64,000 bases of DNA, from positions 698,860 to 762,859 of the forward strand of contig CAVZPO010000023.1 in NCBI GenBank assembly GCA_963777165.1, in the 5' to 3' direction. This DNA comes from DYJB01 sp963777165. GTDB taxonomy: Bacteria; Chloroflexota; Anaerolineae; Anaerolineales; E44-bin32. The notes under the pieces are model-generated. The model was given only the letters and a program-made list of their open reading frames with translations, ran no database searches and had not been told where the DNA came from. Position 1 is the first letter of the stretch. Each line of letters starts with the position of its first letter. Positions 43,728 to 52,543 of the stretch are shown piece after piece. The translations under genes were made by a program, and so were the position numbers.

Positions 43728-44656
43728 TCCGCGGCCGCCGCCAGCCAGCGCCGGACTTCGGCTTCCATTTCTTCCGCCACACCCGCCCGGTAGTCGAACC
43801 AGGCAATGGACTCATCGTTGGGCTTGAACCAGTTTGCCTGGCGGCGGACGAGCACGCGCGTGCGCCTGCGGATCTCGGACACCGCCTCTTCCAGGCTTCG
43901 TTTCCCCTGCACCACCTCGACGATCTGCGGATAGCCGATGGCCGAGAAGGAAGGGAGCCCGGGGGCGAAGCCCTCATCGAGCAGGCGTCGCACTTCGTCC
44001 ACCCACCCCTGCTCCAACATACGGTCGATGCGTGCATCGATGCGGGCGTACAGGTCGGCGCGCGGCGCCGTCAGCCCCAGGCGCAGGATCCCGTACGGCG
44101 GTGCCTGCCGGCGGCGCTGCATCGAGGCCGGTAATCCCGTGACCTCAAGGATCTCCAACGCCCGCACGACACGACGGACGTTGCGCCCGTCGATGCGGTC
44201 GGCGCTCGACGGATCGACCAGCCGGAGCCGGGCGTGGAGGGCGGCCGGGCCCGCGTCTCGAGCGACGGCTTCGAGTCGCTGCCGGACCTGCGGGTCGTCG
44301 GCATGCGGTGGAGGAACCCACCCCTCCAGGATGGCACGCACGTACTGGCCGGTTCCGCCCACCATCAAAGGCAGATGCCGCCGAGCTGTGATTCCTTCCA
44401 TGGCTTGGAGCGCTGCCCCACGGACCCGTGCCAGACTCCAGGTCTCATCCGGCGCGGCGACGTCGACCAGATGGTGAGGAATTCGGCGCAGCTCCTCCGG
44501 CGACGGCTTAGCCGTCCCGATGTCCATTCCTCGGTACAGGAGGCGCGAGTCGGCGGAAATGATCTCGGCCCCCAGGCGTTCCGCCAGGAGGAGCGCGACT
44601 TGCGTCTTGCCGACGGCGGTCGGCCCGACCAGGCAGACAAGGGGCGGCAGACTCAC
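43724..44656 (-). CDS. miaA: tRNA dimethylallyltransferase
   Basis: Adds a dimethylallyl group to A37 of tRNAs that read codons starting with U, stabilising codon pairing. 310 residues, normal. The P-loop is GPTAVGKTQVA, followed by the conserved DSRLLYRGMDIGTAKPS (usually DSxQVYRGMDIGTAKP), VGGTGQYVRAILEGW and RVVRALEILEVTG. The substrate is tRNA with dimethylallyl diphosphate. Start overlaps the YraN-like gene by 4 bp; a typical MiaA C-terminal helix (RRRTRVLVRRQANWFK) is present. No hfq or mutL, frequent miaA neighbours, is here. Confidence 0.95.
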   Translation of the reverse strand: MSLPPLVCLVGPTAVGKTQVALLLAERLGAEIISADSRLLYRGMDIGTAKPSPEELRRIPHHLVDVAAPDETWSLARVRGAALQAMEGITARRHLPLMVGGTGQYVRAILEGWVPPPHADDPQVRQRLEAVARDAGPAALHARLRLVDPSSADRIDGRNVRRVVRALEILEVTGLPASMQRRRQAPPYGILRLGLTAPRADLYARIDARIDRMLEQGWVDEVRRLLDEGFAPGLPSFSAIGYPQIVEVVQGKRSLEEAVSEIRRRTRVLVRRQANWFKPNDESIAWFDYRAGVAEEMEAEVRRWLAAAAD

Positions 44657-45051
44657 GGGAGTCGCCCCTCGACGGCGTCGGAAAAGTGCTCGAGGTCTAG
44701 CACCTGGGGGCCCGGCCCGGCGGTGATGGCGATCACGTCGATGCGCCAGTCGATGTCCGTCAGGTGGTGCTCCTCGAGATAGCGTGAGGCGGCGAGGACA
44801 AGGTGCCTGGCCTTGCGGGGCCCCACCGCCTCCTGCGGAGCCCCGTAGCCTGTGCCGCGGCGCGTCTTGACCTCGACGAAGACCAGCGTGTCCTCCATCT
44901 CGGCGATCAGATCGATCTCGCCTTCCGGGCAGCGCCAGTTGACGTCGCGAACCACGTAGCCGCGAGAGACCAGATGGTCACGCGCCGCCGCCTCGCCCCA
45001 CGCGCCGAGCGAGGCGCGCGTCACGTCCAGCGATCCACGACACGCCGCCAC
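44653..45051 (-). CDS. YraN/UPF0102 family putative endonuclease
   Basis: 132 residues of the UPF0102 family with a restriction-endonuclease-like fold. The core shows the N-terminal GEAAARDHLVSRGYVVRDVN, the metal-site EGEIDLIAEM with Asp, EVKTRRGTGYG with the Glu-x-Lys catalytic pair (VFVEVKTR), and KARHLVLAASRYL. That motif set is expected for YraN. The function in bacteria is not settled; it may be a DNA-processing nuclease. The start overlaps the glycosyltransferase stop by about 30 bp, and the end overlaps miaA, so it is part of a three-gene operon. Confidence 0.88.
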   Translation of the reverse strand: MAACRGSLDVTRASLGAWGEAAARDHLVSRGYVVRDVNWRCPEGEIDLIAEMEDTLVFVEVKTRRGTGYGAPQEAVGPRKARHLVLAASRYLEEHHLTDIDWRIDVIAITAGPGPQVLDLEHFSDAVEGRLP

Positions 45052-46217
45052 AGCAGGCTTGCGCGCCGCTCACGCCTGGGGCGTTCGAGCACAAGCTTGT
45101 CGTAGTACTGCAACAGGCGCGCGGAAGTACGCTCGATGGCGAACTCCTCGGCCGTCTGGCGAGCGAGCTGCGACATCTCGGCTCGGCGCGCCGGCTCGGC
45201 GACCAGCCTCGCCATCTTGGCCGTGAAAGAGGGCAAGTCTTCCGAGGCGAGGTAGCCGGTCCGGCCGTCCTCGACCGTGTCCTCAATCCCCGGCGAAACG
45301 ATCCCCAGCACCGGCAGCCCGGAGGCCATGGCCTCGATCACCGACAGCGGGTGGACTTCGGTCACCGAGGCGGTGACGAAGGCGTCGGCCATTGCCAGGT
45401 AGCGCGGCAGCTCGGAGTATTCGATGAAACCGGTGAAGGCGACGCGACCGCGGAGGCCGCTGTGCAGGACCTGGTCCTCCAGCGTGTCGCGTTCCGGCCC
45501 CTCGCCCACCAGGAGCAGGCGCGGCTCAGGGAAGGCGGAGGCCACGCCGGCGAAGGCGCGGATCAGGAACGTCAGGTTCTTCTCCGGCCCGAGCCGACCC
45601 ACATAGATCAGAAGCATGCCGCCCGGGCTGAGGCCGAAAGAGCCTAGATCCACCGGCGCGAGGGGCCGGCGGAAAGGCTCCAGGTCGACTCCATTCGGCA
45701 GCACGGCAATCGGGGATTGAACGCCGAACCCGGCGAGTACTCGCTGCAGGCCCGCCGACGGCGCGATCACCAGGTCCACCTCACGACACAGCCATGGCAT
45801 GTAGGCGTGCAGGAACGCGGTGCCGATCTGATCCGGGAGCCCGGGGAGGTAAGCCTGGGCGTACAGGTCGTAGCGTGTGTGGTTGGTGAAGGCGATCGGT
45901 ATGTTGAGGGGTCGGCAATAGCGCAGTGCCAGTCGTGCGCTGAGAAACGGATGGTGGGCATGCACGAGGTCCATCGACTGCAGCAACCGGCGGATGCGGT
46001 GCGGGTAGCGGAAGCTGAGATAGGCGCCAGTTTCGGCCAGGGGGATGCCCGGGGCGCGGATGACGTTCGGCTCATCGTCGACAAAGTCCGGGTCTCCGAA
46101 AGTGAACACGTAGACGTCGTGGCCCGCCCGCTCCAGCATGCGCTTGTTCAGGGCGATGAAGTTCGTCACCCCGCTCACATGCGGCTTGTACAGGTCGGCC
46201 ATCATCCCGATGCGCAT
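45021..46217 (-). CDS. Glycosyltransferase family 4
   Basis: 398 residues of the GT-B fold. The N-terminal acceptor domain starts MRIGMMADLYKPHVSGVTNF and includes VHAHHPFLSARLALRYC. The C-terminal donor domain has YVGRLGPEKNLTFLIRAF, LLLVGEGPERDTLE, RVAFTGFIEYSELPRYLA and the EX7E motif in SVTEVHPLSVIEAMASGLPV, which bind the sugar nucleotide. The overall sequence resembles diacylglycerol glucosyl/mannosyltransferases of glycolipid synthesis, but the substrate is uncertain. ATG at 46217 follows AGAGGGCGG; the longer frame upstream is not similar to the family. Confidence 0.85.
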   Translation of the reverse strand: MRIGMMADLYKPHVSGVTNFIALNKRMLERAGHDVYVFTFGDPDFVDDEPNVIRAPGIPLAETGAYLSFRYPHRIRRLLQSMDLVHAHHPFLSARLALRYCRPLNIPIAFTNHTRYDLYAQAYLPGLPDQIGTAFLHAYMPWLCREVDLVIAPSAGLQRVLAGFGVQSPIAVLPNGVDLEPFRRPLAPVDLGSFGLSPGGMLLIYVGRLGPEKNLTFLIRAFAGVASAFPEPRLLLVGEGPERDTLEDQVLHSGLRGRVAFTGFIEYSELPRYLAMADAFVTASVTEVHPLSVIEAMASGLPVLGIVSPGIEDTVEDGRTGYLASEDLPSFTAKMARLVAEPARRAEMSQLARQTAEEFAIERTSARLLQYYDKLVLERPRRERRASLLWRRVVDRWT

Positions 46218-46367
46218 TACCGCCCTCTGGTGGACAGGCGAATCGTAAGCGGGGGCTGAGACCCCGTCAAGCAAGCCCCGGCTGGCGACCGGCCGCTGCG
46301 GAGGCTGACAGAGATTCGGTGCGCCTGCACCCTGGTACGGCCGCTCGCCGGCCCCCGGCAGGGCGCG

Positions 46368-46396
46368 TTGACTCTGCCGGCCTTCCGGTCTAGACT
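46368..46396 (+). promoter_or_regulatory. Promoter of the cyclic-nucleotide-binding gene
   Basis: TTGACT (46368-46373) and TAGACT (46391-46396) are 17 bp apart, about 30 bp upstream of the ATG at 46427. The two differ from consensus by one and two bases. Confidence 0.55.
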
Positions 46397-46426
46397 CCAC
46401 CCGACTCCACGCCGAGCCGCCGCCGT

Positions 46427-46939
46427 ATGCCCAATCTGCATGTGCTGCAGCAAACCGATATCTTCTTCGAATTCGCGCCCGAGCAGCTCGACCAGGTGGC
46501 CGCGCTGTGCACGGAGAAGCGCTTCGGCGTCGGAGACCTGGTGTTCGAGGAGAACTCGGCCAGCGACGAACTGTACGTCATCGCCGCCGGCGAGGTGGAC
46601 ATCCTGGTCGATCCTTCCCTGGTGGGTGACCGGGCTGGGTCTCCCAGCCGGCCGACGACCATCGCCACCTTGCGGCGGGGGCAGTGCTTTGGCGAGGTGG
46701 CCCTGGTGGACCAGGGACTGCGCTCCGCCAGCGCCCGGTCGGCGAGTCACGAGACGCGTCTCCTGGTGATCCCGCGGCAGGCGCTCATGGACCTGTGCGG
46801 GCGCGACCCCGCACTCGGCTTCCGTCTGATGCGCAACCTCGCTGCGGACCTGGCGACGAAGATCCGCAACACCGACCTCCTGGTTCGCGAGGAGCTTCTT
46901 TACAGCCAGCGCGGGACGCGGGCCGGAAACGAGAGTTGA
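46427..46939 (+). CDS. Cyclic-nucleotide-binding domain protein
   Basis: 170 residues, essentially one cNMP-binding (CRP-type) beta-roll. The phosphate-binding cassette is FGEVALVDQGLRSASARS with the ribose-contact Glu and phosphate-contact Arg. Other elements are DIFFEFAPEQLDQVAALC, VGDLVFEENSASDELYVIAAGEV and a C-terminal helix LGFRLMRNLAADLATKIRNT. There is no helix-turn-helix, kinase or channel part, so it probably binds a partner or acts as a stand-alone sensor. The next gene begins the branched-chain amino acid importer; a functional link is possible but not shown by sequence. Confidence 0.82.
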   Translation: MPNLHVLQQTDIFFEFAPEQLDQVAALCTEKRFGVGDLVFEENSASDELYVIAAGEVDILVDPSLVGDRAGSPSRPTTIATLRRGQCFGEVALVDQGLRSASARSASHETRLLVIPRQALMDLCGRDPALGFRLMRNLAADLATKIRNTDLLVREELLYSQRGTRAGNES

Positions 46940-46965
46940 CTCTGCCCGTCCATCGGCTATAGAAT
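46936..46965 (+). promoter_or_regulatory. Promoter of the branched-chain amino acid importer
   Basis: TTGACT (46936-46941) overlaps the preceding stop codon; TAGAAT is at 46960-46965 with 18-bp spacing, or TATAGA at 46958-46963 with 16. The resulting leader before the livJ-like ATG at 47137 is about 165 nt and contains an 8-bp GC stem (47017-47035), which may have a regulatory function. Confidence 0.5.
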
Positions 46966-47136
46966 GTCCCCACTCGGCTGGCGGTGAGGCGCGGCCGATC
47001 CGGTTCAGCTTCCGGAGGTCCCCCGGCGGGGGACCGAAAGGAGGGGGAGACTCAGAGATCGTACGCATCCGGAACACGGATCTGATTCGGGGCCGCACAG
47101 GCCCCTCTCTACACTCCAGAGGAGGAGGAAGTATCC

Positions 47137-48330
47137 ATGAAACGCACTTTGTCCGCGATTTCGTTGCTCGTGCTCGTCAGCATGCTGCTCGCCGCCTGCG
47201 GCGGCGGAGCTGCTGGGGGCGGCGTGATCAAGATCGCCACCCAGAGCCCGCTCTCGGGCGGCCAGTCGGCCATCGGTGTCGATATCAAGAACGGCGCCGA
47301 GCTCGCCCTCGAGCAGCTCAAGGGCCCGCTGGAGGAGATGGGCTTCACCGTCCAGCTCGCTCCGTACGATGACCAGGCCAACCCGGACAATGGCGTGGCG
47401 AACGCCAAGCAGATCGTTTCGGATCCGGCCGTCCTGTGCGTCGTCGGGCACTACAACTCGGGCGTGCAGATCCCCTCGTCCGAGGAGTACCACAGCGCCG
47501 GGCTGGCGAACGTCTCGCCCGCCAACACCAACCCCAAGGTGACGACCCGAGGCTATCTCGAGGTCAACCGGATCGTCGGGCGCGATGACGTCCAGGGTGT
47601 GGTGGCGGCAGACTTCGCCGCCTCGAAGGGTGTCACGAGCGTGTATGTCCTGCACGACAAGACCGCGTACGGCCAGGGCATCGCCGAATTCTTCCGGATC
47701 GAGGCCGAGGCCAAGGGAATGCAGGTGCTCGGCTTCGAGGGCACGGAAGAGAAGGCCAACTTCGACGCCTTGCTCACGCCGCTCCTGGCATCCAATCCGG
47801 ACGCCGTGTTCTTCGGCGGGATCTACGACCAGATCGCGGTGTTCATCAAGCAAGCACGTGAGAAGGGCTACATGGGCATCTTCGTCAGCGATGACGGCTT
47901 CGACTCACCCGAAGCGGTCAACATCGCCGGCGATGCGATCGTGGCGGGCGGCGGCACCTACTACTCCACGGTCGCCGGCCCGGCCATCCTCTACCCCGGA
48001 ACGGCGAAGTTCCAGACGGACTTCGAGGCCAAGTACGGCGCCGGCCCCAAGCCGTTCGCCGCTCAGGGCTACGACTCGATGGCGATCTGCTTGCGGGCCA
48101 TTGAAGACGCAGCCAAGGCCGCCGGGAACAAGATGCCGGAGCGCGCCGCGGTGGCCACCGCGGTCCGCGCCCTGAAGGACTACGCCGGCATCACCGGCAC
48201 GATCAACTTCAACTCGATCGGCGACCTGACGACGGCCAAGTACTTCGTCATCCAGGTGGCTTCACCCGATCCTGCGAAGTGGAACGACAACCCGGTGGCC
48301 GAGACGTTGGATATCGCGCCGCCCAAGTAA
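47137..48330 (+). CDS. Branched-chain amino acid ABC binding lipoprotein
   Basis: 397-residue type I periplasmic binding protein of the LivJ family; captures leucine, isoleucine, valine or another amino acid and delivers it to LivHM. The lipobox LLAAC follows LLVLVSM, so the mature protein is lipid-anchored. Core segments include GVIKIATQSPLSGGQSAIGV, DQANPDNGVANAKQIVSDP, GVSPANTNPKVTTRGYLEV-like SPANTNPKVTTRGY, VLHDKTAYGQGIAEFF and GFEGTEEKANFDALLTPLL. GAGGAGG lies before the ATG. The exact ligand is unclear. First gene of the livJHMGF operon, with a stable hairpin after it. Confidence 0.9.
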   Translation: MKRTLSAISLLVLVSMLLAACGGGAAGGGVIKIATQSPLSGGQSAIGVDIKNGAELALEQLKGPLEEMGFTVQLAPYDDQANPDNGVANAKQIVSDPAVLCVVGHYNSGVQIPSSEEYHSAGLANVSPANTNPKVTTRGYLEVNRIVGRDDVQGVVAADFAASKGVTSVYVLHDKTAYGQGIAEFFRIEAEAKGMQVLGFEGTEEKANFDALLTPLLASNPDAVFFGGIYDQIAVFIKQAREKGYMGIFVSDDGFDSPEAVNIAGDAIVAGGGTYYSTVAGPAILYPGTAKFQTDFEAKYGAGPKPFAAQGYDSMAICLRAIEDAAKAAGNKMPERAAVATAVRALKDYAGITGTINFNSIGDLTTAKYFVIQVASPDPAKWNDNPVAETLDIAPPK

Positions 48331-48346
48331 TTCGGCCCGCGACCTC

Positions 48347-48374
48347 CCGGCCCCCTCCCTCCGGAGGGGGCCGG
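48347..48374 (+). terminator. Hairpin between livJ-like and livH-like genes
   Basis: A 12-bp perfect GC stem (48347-48358 with 48363-48374, 4-nt loop) lies 17 bp after the binding-protein stop and is followed by a CTTCC tract. Such a partial terminator or RNA-stabilising stem commonly raises the amount of binding protein relative to permease. Confidence 0.55.
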
Positions 48375-48396
48375 ATCCTTCCCCCCGGGTGCCACC

Positions 48397-49572
48397 ATGC
48401 TGCGACGCTTCGGGTCTGTGTACCTGCGTGAGCTCCTACGCCCCCTCGGGCAGATGATCGTGTTCGTCCTGGGCAGCGGGTTCGTCCTCTCCGCTGTGAT
48501 GGTCGTCCTGGCGCTCGTCATGCGCGGCTCGGCCGCCGACCAGGCCCTGCTGGCCCGCAATGGCACGGATCTCCTGACCTTCACACTCGCCAACCTGCCT
48601 CAGGTGTTGATCGACAGCGTCACCCTTGGCTTTGTGTATGCCACCATCGCCCTCGGCTACTCGATGGTCTATGGCGTGCTCGAGTTCATCAACTTCGCCC
48701 ACAGCGAAATCTTCGCCACCGGCGCCTTCATCGGCGTCGAGTTCCTGATCGTCCTGGAAGGTGCCGGGCGCCTCGAAGGCATCGGGAACCTGCTGGCGTA
48801 TACCTGGCTGGTGGTGGCCATCATCCTTGGGATGCTGGGCGCCGGCCTCCTGGCGACCGGCGTCGAGCGGATCGCCTACCGCCCGCTGCGCGGGGCCCCA
48901 CGCCTGGTCCCCCTGATCTCCGCCATCGGCGTTTCCTTCTTCCTGCAGGACGCCATCCGGCTGATCGAGAGCCTGACGACGGGGCAGTTCCACCGCATCA
49001 TCCCCACCTTTGGCAACTTCGATCAGCGCATCATGCTCGGCAGTATCCCGCTCTCGACCGGGGCGATCGAAATCGGTATCCAGGTCAAGTCGGTGATCGT
49101 GATCGTGGGCGCCATGCTGATGTTGATCGGCCTCAACTTCCTGGTGAACGCCACCAAGGTGGGCAAGGCCATCCGGGCTGTGGCGCAGGATCGGCCGACA
49201 GCCAGCTTGATGGGGATCAACGTCAACCGAATCATCTCGTTGACCTTCCTCGTCGGCGGCGCGTTGGGCGGCGCAGCGGGGGTGTTGTACGCCCTCAAGT
49301 TCACCCGGATCGATCCCTTCGTCGGCTTCTTCCCCGGCCTGAAGGCATTCACCGCCGCCGTCCTGGGCGGCATCGGCAATCTGACCGGCGCGCTCCTGGG
49401 CGGGGTCGTCCTCGGCATGCTGGAAAACTTCGCCGGCGCCTATCTCTCCGTCTTCACCATGGGCGCGGCCGGCGCCGAGTACAAGGACATCCTCGCCTTC
49501 GGCATCCTGATCCTGGTGCTGATCTTCCGACCCTCCGGGCTTCTCGGCGAACAGGTTGGGCAGAAAGCTTAG
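48397..49572 (+). CDS. Branched-chain amino acid ABC permease LivH-like
   Basis: 391 residues with about eight membrane helices, longer than E. coli LivH (308) because of an N-terminal extension with one extra helix. The family core begins near residue 70 with LPQVLIDSVTLGFVYATIALGYSMVYGVLEFINFAHSEIF in pieces, such as GYSMVYGVLEFINFAHSE, and continues with YRPLRGAPRLVPLISAIG, LRSIGE-like AIRAVAQDRPTASLMGINV, and FPGLKAFTAAVLGGIGNLTG. It pairs with LivM in the membrane. The start ATG at 48397 has no strong Shine-Dalgarno; a downstream start is possible. Its stop is 1 bp before the LivM start. Confidence 0.88.
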   Translation: MLRRFGSVYLRELLRPLGQMIVFVLGSGFVLSAVMVVLALVMRGSAADQALLARNGTDLLTFTLANLPQVLIDSVTLGFVYATIALGYSMVYGVLEFINFAHSEIFATGAFIGVEFLIVLEGAGRLEGIGNLLAYTWLVVAIILGMLGAGLLATGVERIAYRPLRGAPRLVPLISAIGVSFFLQDAIRLIESLTTGQFHRIIPTFGNFDQRIMLGSIPLSTGAIEIGIQVKSVIVIVGAMLMLIGLNFLVNATKVGKAIRAVAQDRPTASLMGINVNRIISLTFLVGGALGGAAGVLYALKFTRIDPFVGFFPGLKAFTAAVLGGIGNLTGALLGGVVLGMLENFAGAYLSVFTMGAAGAEYKDILAFGILILVLIFRPSGLLGEQVGQKA

Positions 49573-49573
49573 G

Positions 49574-50971
49574 ATGAAGACACCGTCCCGCCTCTCGCGC
49601 ACCCTCCGCGGTTTGCTCATGCGACTCACCCAGGGTCCGGCGGCCTACGTTCTGGCGATCGTGTGGCTGGCGTTCGGCGTGACCCTGGTCTATCTCAGCC
49701 CTCGATCGCTGATTGCCTTTCTGATCTTCGTTTCTTCAGCACTGCTGATCTACTACCTCAAGCTCAGCAACCTGGCCAAGCTCTCGCTGGCGATCCTGAT
49801 CGCCCTGGTTCTGATGCCGATCGTAGGCGTACGCAACATCTTCTATCTCGAGGTCGCCTTCCAGATCAGCATCTTCGCCGCCCTGGCCCTCGGCCTGAAC
49901 ATCGTCGTCGGTTTCGCCGGCCTGCTCGACCTGGGGTACGTCGCCTTCTACGCCGTCGGGGCGTACCTGTGGGCGTTCTTCGGCTCGCAGCAGCCCACCC
50001 TGCTGCACGCCGTTCCCGGCACGGCGCCGCCCGGCGCGCATTTCGTGATGTCGGGCAACATGTTCTACCTGTTCGTCATCCTGGGGCTGGCGCTGGGCGC
50101 GCTCACCGGCATCATTCTGGGCCTGCCGGTGCTCCGCCTGCGGGGCGACTATCTGGCGATTGTCACCCTCGGCTTCGGCGAGGTCATTCGCGTCCTGGCC
50201 AACAATCTCGACAAGCCGATCAACCTGACCAACGGCCCACAAGGCATTACTCCCATCCAGCGCCCGACGCTGCCGGGCCCTTTGCTGGACGCTATCCGCG
50301 TCGTCCTGGAACCAATCGTCGGGCGCCCGGTGACCGACGCGCAGTTCTACAACTTGTTCTTTTACTTTGCCGCCCTGGTGGTCATCGTCATCGTCATCAC
50401 CGTCGCCCGCCGGCTGGACGATTCCAAGATCGGCCGGGCCTGGACGGCGATCCGCGAGGACGAGGTGGCAGCGATCGCCATGGGCGTTCCTTTGGTGCGG
50501 ATGAAGCTATACGCCTTTGCCGCCGGCGCCTCCTTCGCCGGCGGGATGGGTGTGCTCTTCGCCGCCAGCCGCACGTTCGTCAGCCCCGAGTCGTTCTCCT
50601 TCATGCAATCGATCGGCGTGCTTTCGATGGTCATCCTGGGCGGGATCGGGAGCATCCCGGGCGTGATCGTCGGTGCGGCGGTCGTGATCATCCTCAACCT
50701 TCAGGTGCTTCAGGGCCTTTCCTTGTTCCTGAGCGAGCTCCGGCAGAGCGACGCCGTGATCCCGATTATCAACTTCGCCTGGAAGGACCTTTCCAATCAG
50801 CTCGATCCCGCCAAGTACCAGCGCATGCTGTTCGGGATCATTCTGATCGTCATGATGATCTACCGGCCGGCTGGGTTGATCCCCGCCGCCCGGCGGAAGA
50901 GCGAGCTGGCGAAAGAGGACCTGGTGGAACCGCCAGACGAGACCGGACGGGTGAACGATGGCACTGCTTGA
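49574..50971 (+). CDS. Branched-chain amino acid ABC permease LivM-like
   Basis: 465 residues with about ten membrane helices. It carries an N-terminal extension, and the LivM core includes ALGLNIVVGFAGLLDLGYVAFY, LRGDYLAIVTLGFGEVIRVL and RAWTAIREDEVAAIAMGVPL with the coupling EAA-like helix. GIGSIPGVIVGAAVVIILN closes the domain. The start ATG at 49574 follows the livH stop at once, with AAGCTTAGG, so they are translationally coupled. The stop overlaps the livG start by about 14 bp. Together with LivH it forms the importer pore. Confidence 0.9.
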   Translation: MKTPSRLSRTLRGLLMRLTQGPAAYVLAIVWLAFGVTLVYLSPRSLIAFLIFVSSALLIYYLKLSNLAKLSLAILIALVLMPIVGVRNIFYLEVAFQISIFAALALGLNIVVGFAGLLDLGYVAFYAVGAYLWAFFGSQQPTLLHAVPGTAPPGAHFVMSGNMFYLFVILGLALGALTGIILGLPVLRLRGDYLAIVTLGFGEVIRVLANNLDKPINLTNGPQGITPIQRPTLPGPLLDAIRVVLEPIVGRPVTDAQFYNLFFYFAALVVIVIVITVARRLDDSKIGRAWTAIREDEVAAIAMGVPLVRMKLYAFAAGASFAGGMGVLFAASRTFVSPESFSFMQSIGVLSMVILGGIGSIPGVIVGAAVVIILNLQVLQGLSLFLSELRQSDAVIPIINFAWKDLSNQLDPAKYQRMLFGIILIVMMIYRPAGLIPAARRKSELAKEDLVEPPDETGRVNDGTA

Positions 50972-51740
50972 AGCCAGGCATGTCACCAAGCGGTTCGGCG
51001 GGCTGACGGCTGTCAGCCACATGGACTTCGTCCTGGATGAGGGGCAGATCGTCAGCATCATTGGCCCGAATGGAGCCGGCAAGACGACTTTCTTCAACAG
51101 CCTTACCGGGATCTACCATCCGGAGGAGGGCGAGATCCGCTTCGACGGGAAACCCCTGATCGGCCTGCGCTCCGATCAGATCGCGGCGCGGGGGATCTCC
51201 CGCACTTTCCAGAACATCCGCTTGTTTGGCAACATGACCGTCATCGAGAACATCCTGGTCGGCATGCACTCGCGGCTGCGCCAGGGCATGCTGCAGGCCC
51301 TCACCCGAACCCGCGCCTTCCACGAGGAAGAGGCCCAGGCCAAGGTGCAGGCGCGGAGTTTCATGGACTTTGTCGGCCTCTCCGGCGTCGGCGACGAACT
51401 GGCCCGCAACCTGCCTTACGGATTGCAGAGGCGAGTCGAGGTTGCCCGCGCCCTGGCCGCCCATCCTCGACTGCTCCTGCTGGACGAGCCGACGGCGGGC
51501 ATGAACCCCAACGAGACCGACGAGGCCGTCGGCCTCTTCCGCCGGGTGCGGGATGAACTGGGGGTGACGCTGCTGCTGATCGAGCATGACATGCGCGTGG
51601 TGATGGGTATTTCGGAACGGATCACGGTCATGGACTACGGCGAGGTAATCGCCGAGGGATTGCCCGCCGAGATCCGCAACAATCCGCGCGTGGTCGAAGC
51701 CTATCTCGGCCGCAGCATCGGCGAGCAGGCTGCCGCCTAG
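50958..51740 (+). CDS. Branched-chain amino acid ABC ATPase LivG-like
   Basis: 260 residues. Walker A is GPNGAGKTTFFNSL, the ABC signature is NLPYGLQRRVEVARAL (LSxGQ-like PYGLQ), and Walker B is LLLLDEPTAGMNPNE. Length and motif order are standard for LivG. RGISRTFQNIRLFGNMTVIENI, a LivG-typical Q-loop, is present. It couples to LivH/LivM and provides energy for uptake. The start overlaps livM; the end is 9 bp before livF. Confidence 0.95.
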   Translation: MALLEARHVTKRFGGLTAVSHMDFVLDEGQIVSIIGPNGAGKTTFFNSLTGIYHPEEGEIRFDGKPLIGLRSDQIAARGISRTFQNIRLFGNMTVIENILVGMHSRLRQGMLQALTRTRAFHEEEAQAKVQARSFMDFVGLSGVGDELARNLPYGLQRRVEVARALAAHPRLLLLDEPTAGMNPNETDEAVGLFRRVRDELGVTLLLIEHDMRVVMGISERITVMDYGEVIAEGLPAEIRNNPRVVEAYLGRSIGEQAAA

Positions 51741-51749
51741 GAGACCGCT

Positions 51750-52466
51750 GTGAGTCTGCTTGCGCTCGAGAACGTCCACTCCTACTACGGCCGCATCCAT
51801 GCCCTGCGGGGCATCACGCTCCACGTCGATGAAGGCGAGATCGTCACGCTGATCGGTGCCAACGGCGCCGGGAAGAGCACGACGCTGCGCAACATCTCGG
51901 GGCTGGTCCACCCACGCTCCGGCAAGATCCACATGGCAGACCGCGACATCACCGGCCTGCCGGCGCACGAGATCGTGGCCGCCGGCGTCGGGCATGTCCC
52001 TGAAGGGCGCGGCATCTTCCCGCGGCTCACGGTGCGCGAGAACCTCGAGATGGGCGCCTTCACGGTTTCGAGCGCTGCGGAGGTGCGGCGTCGGCTCGAG
52101 TTCGCCTTTGAGCTCTTCCCGCGTCTCCGCGAGCGGATCGACCAGAAGGGCGGCACCCTCTCCGGCGGTGAACAGCAGATGCTGGCCACCGCCCGCGGCC
52201 TGATGCTCAAGCCGCGCATTCTGTTGATGGATGAGCCGTCGATGGGCCTGGCCCCCGTCCTGGTCGAAGCCATCTTCAAGGTGATCCGGGATCTCAACCA
52301 GAATGAAGGCACGACCATCCTCCTGGTGGAGCAGAACGCGCACATGGCGCTCAGGGTTGCCAACCGCGGCTATGTGCTGCAGACCGGCGCCATCGTCCTC
52401 GAGGACACGGCCGCCAACCTGCGCGCCAATGACATGGTGCGCAAGGCGTATCTGGGAGAACATTAG
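51750..52466 (+). CDS. Branched-chain amino acid ABC ATPase LivF-like
   Basis: 238 residues starting with GTG at 51750 (SLLALENVHSYYGRIHALRG). Walker A GANGAGKSTTLRNISG, LivF-type LPAHEIVAAGVGHVPEGRGIFP, signature LSGGEQQMLATARGL and Walker B ILLMDEPSMGLAP are all present. It is the second ATPase of the importer and completes the livJHMGF set, which is therefore fully functional in outline. A repeat-like intergenic stretch (52467-52520) follows. Confidence 0.95.
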   Translation: MSLLALENVHSYYGRIHALRGITLHVDEGEIVTLIGANGAGKSTTLRNISGLVHPRSGKIHMADRDITGLPAHEIVAAGVGHVPEGRGIFPRLTVRENLEMGAFTVSSAAEVRRRLEFAFELFPRLRERIDQKGGTLSGGEQQMLATARGLMLKPRILLMDEPSMGLAPVLVEAIFKVIRDLNQNEGTTILLVEQNAHMALRVANRGYVLQTGAIVLEDTAANLRANDMVRKAYLGEH

Positions 52467-52527
52467 CTCCTAGCAGCTAGCCGCTGGCTAATCGCCAGTT
52501 GCTGATCGCTCGTTGCTTCCCCTCCCC

Positions 52528-52536
52528 TGATACAAT
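52528..52536 (+). promoter_or_regulatory. Extended -10 element for a leaderless cinA transcript
   Basis: TGATACAAT (extended -10) ends 7 bp before the ATG at 52544. Only CCTCCCC lies between, which is not a Shine-Dalgarno. Leaderless initiation is predicted. Confidence 0.5.
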
Positions 52537-52543
52537 CCTCCCC

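Noticed and set aside
52467..52520. Short repeated GCTAGC-like elements after livF
   Set aside because: Only a few imperfect units (CTAGCAGCTAG, CTGGCTAATCGCCAG); not a CRISPR or a clear mobile repeat.
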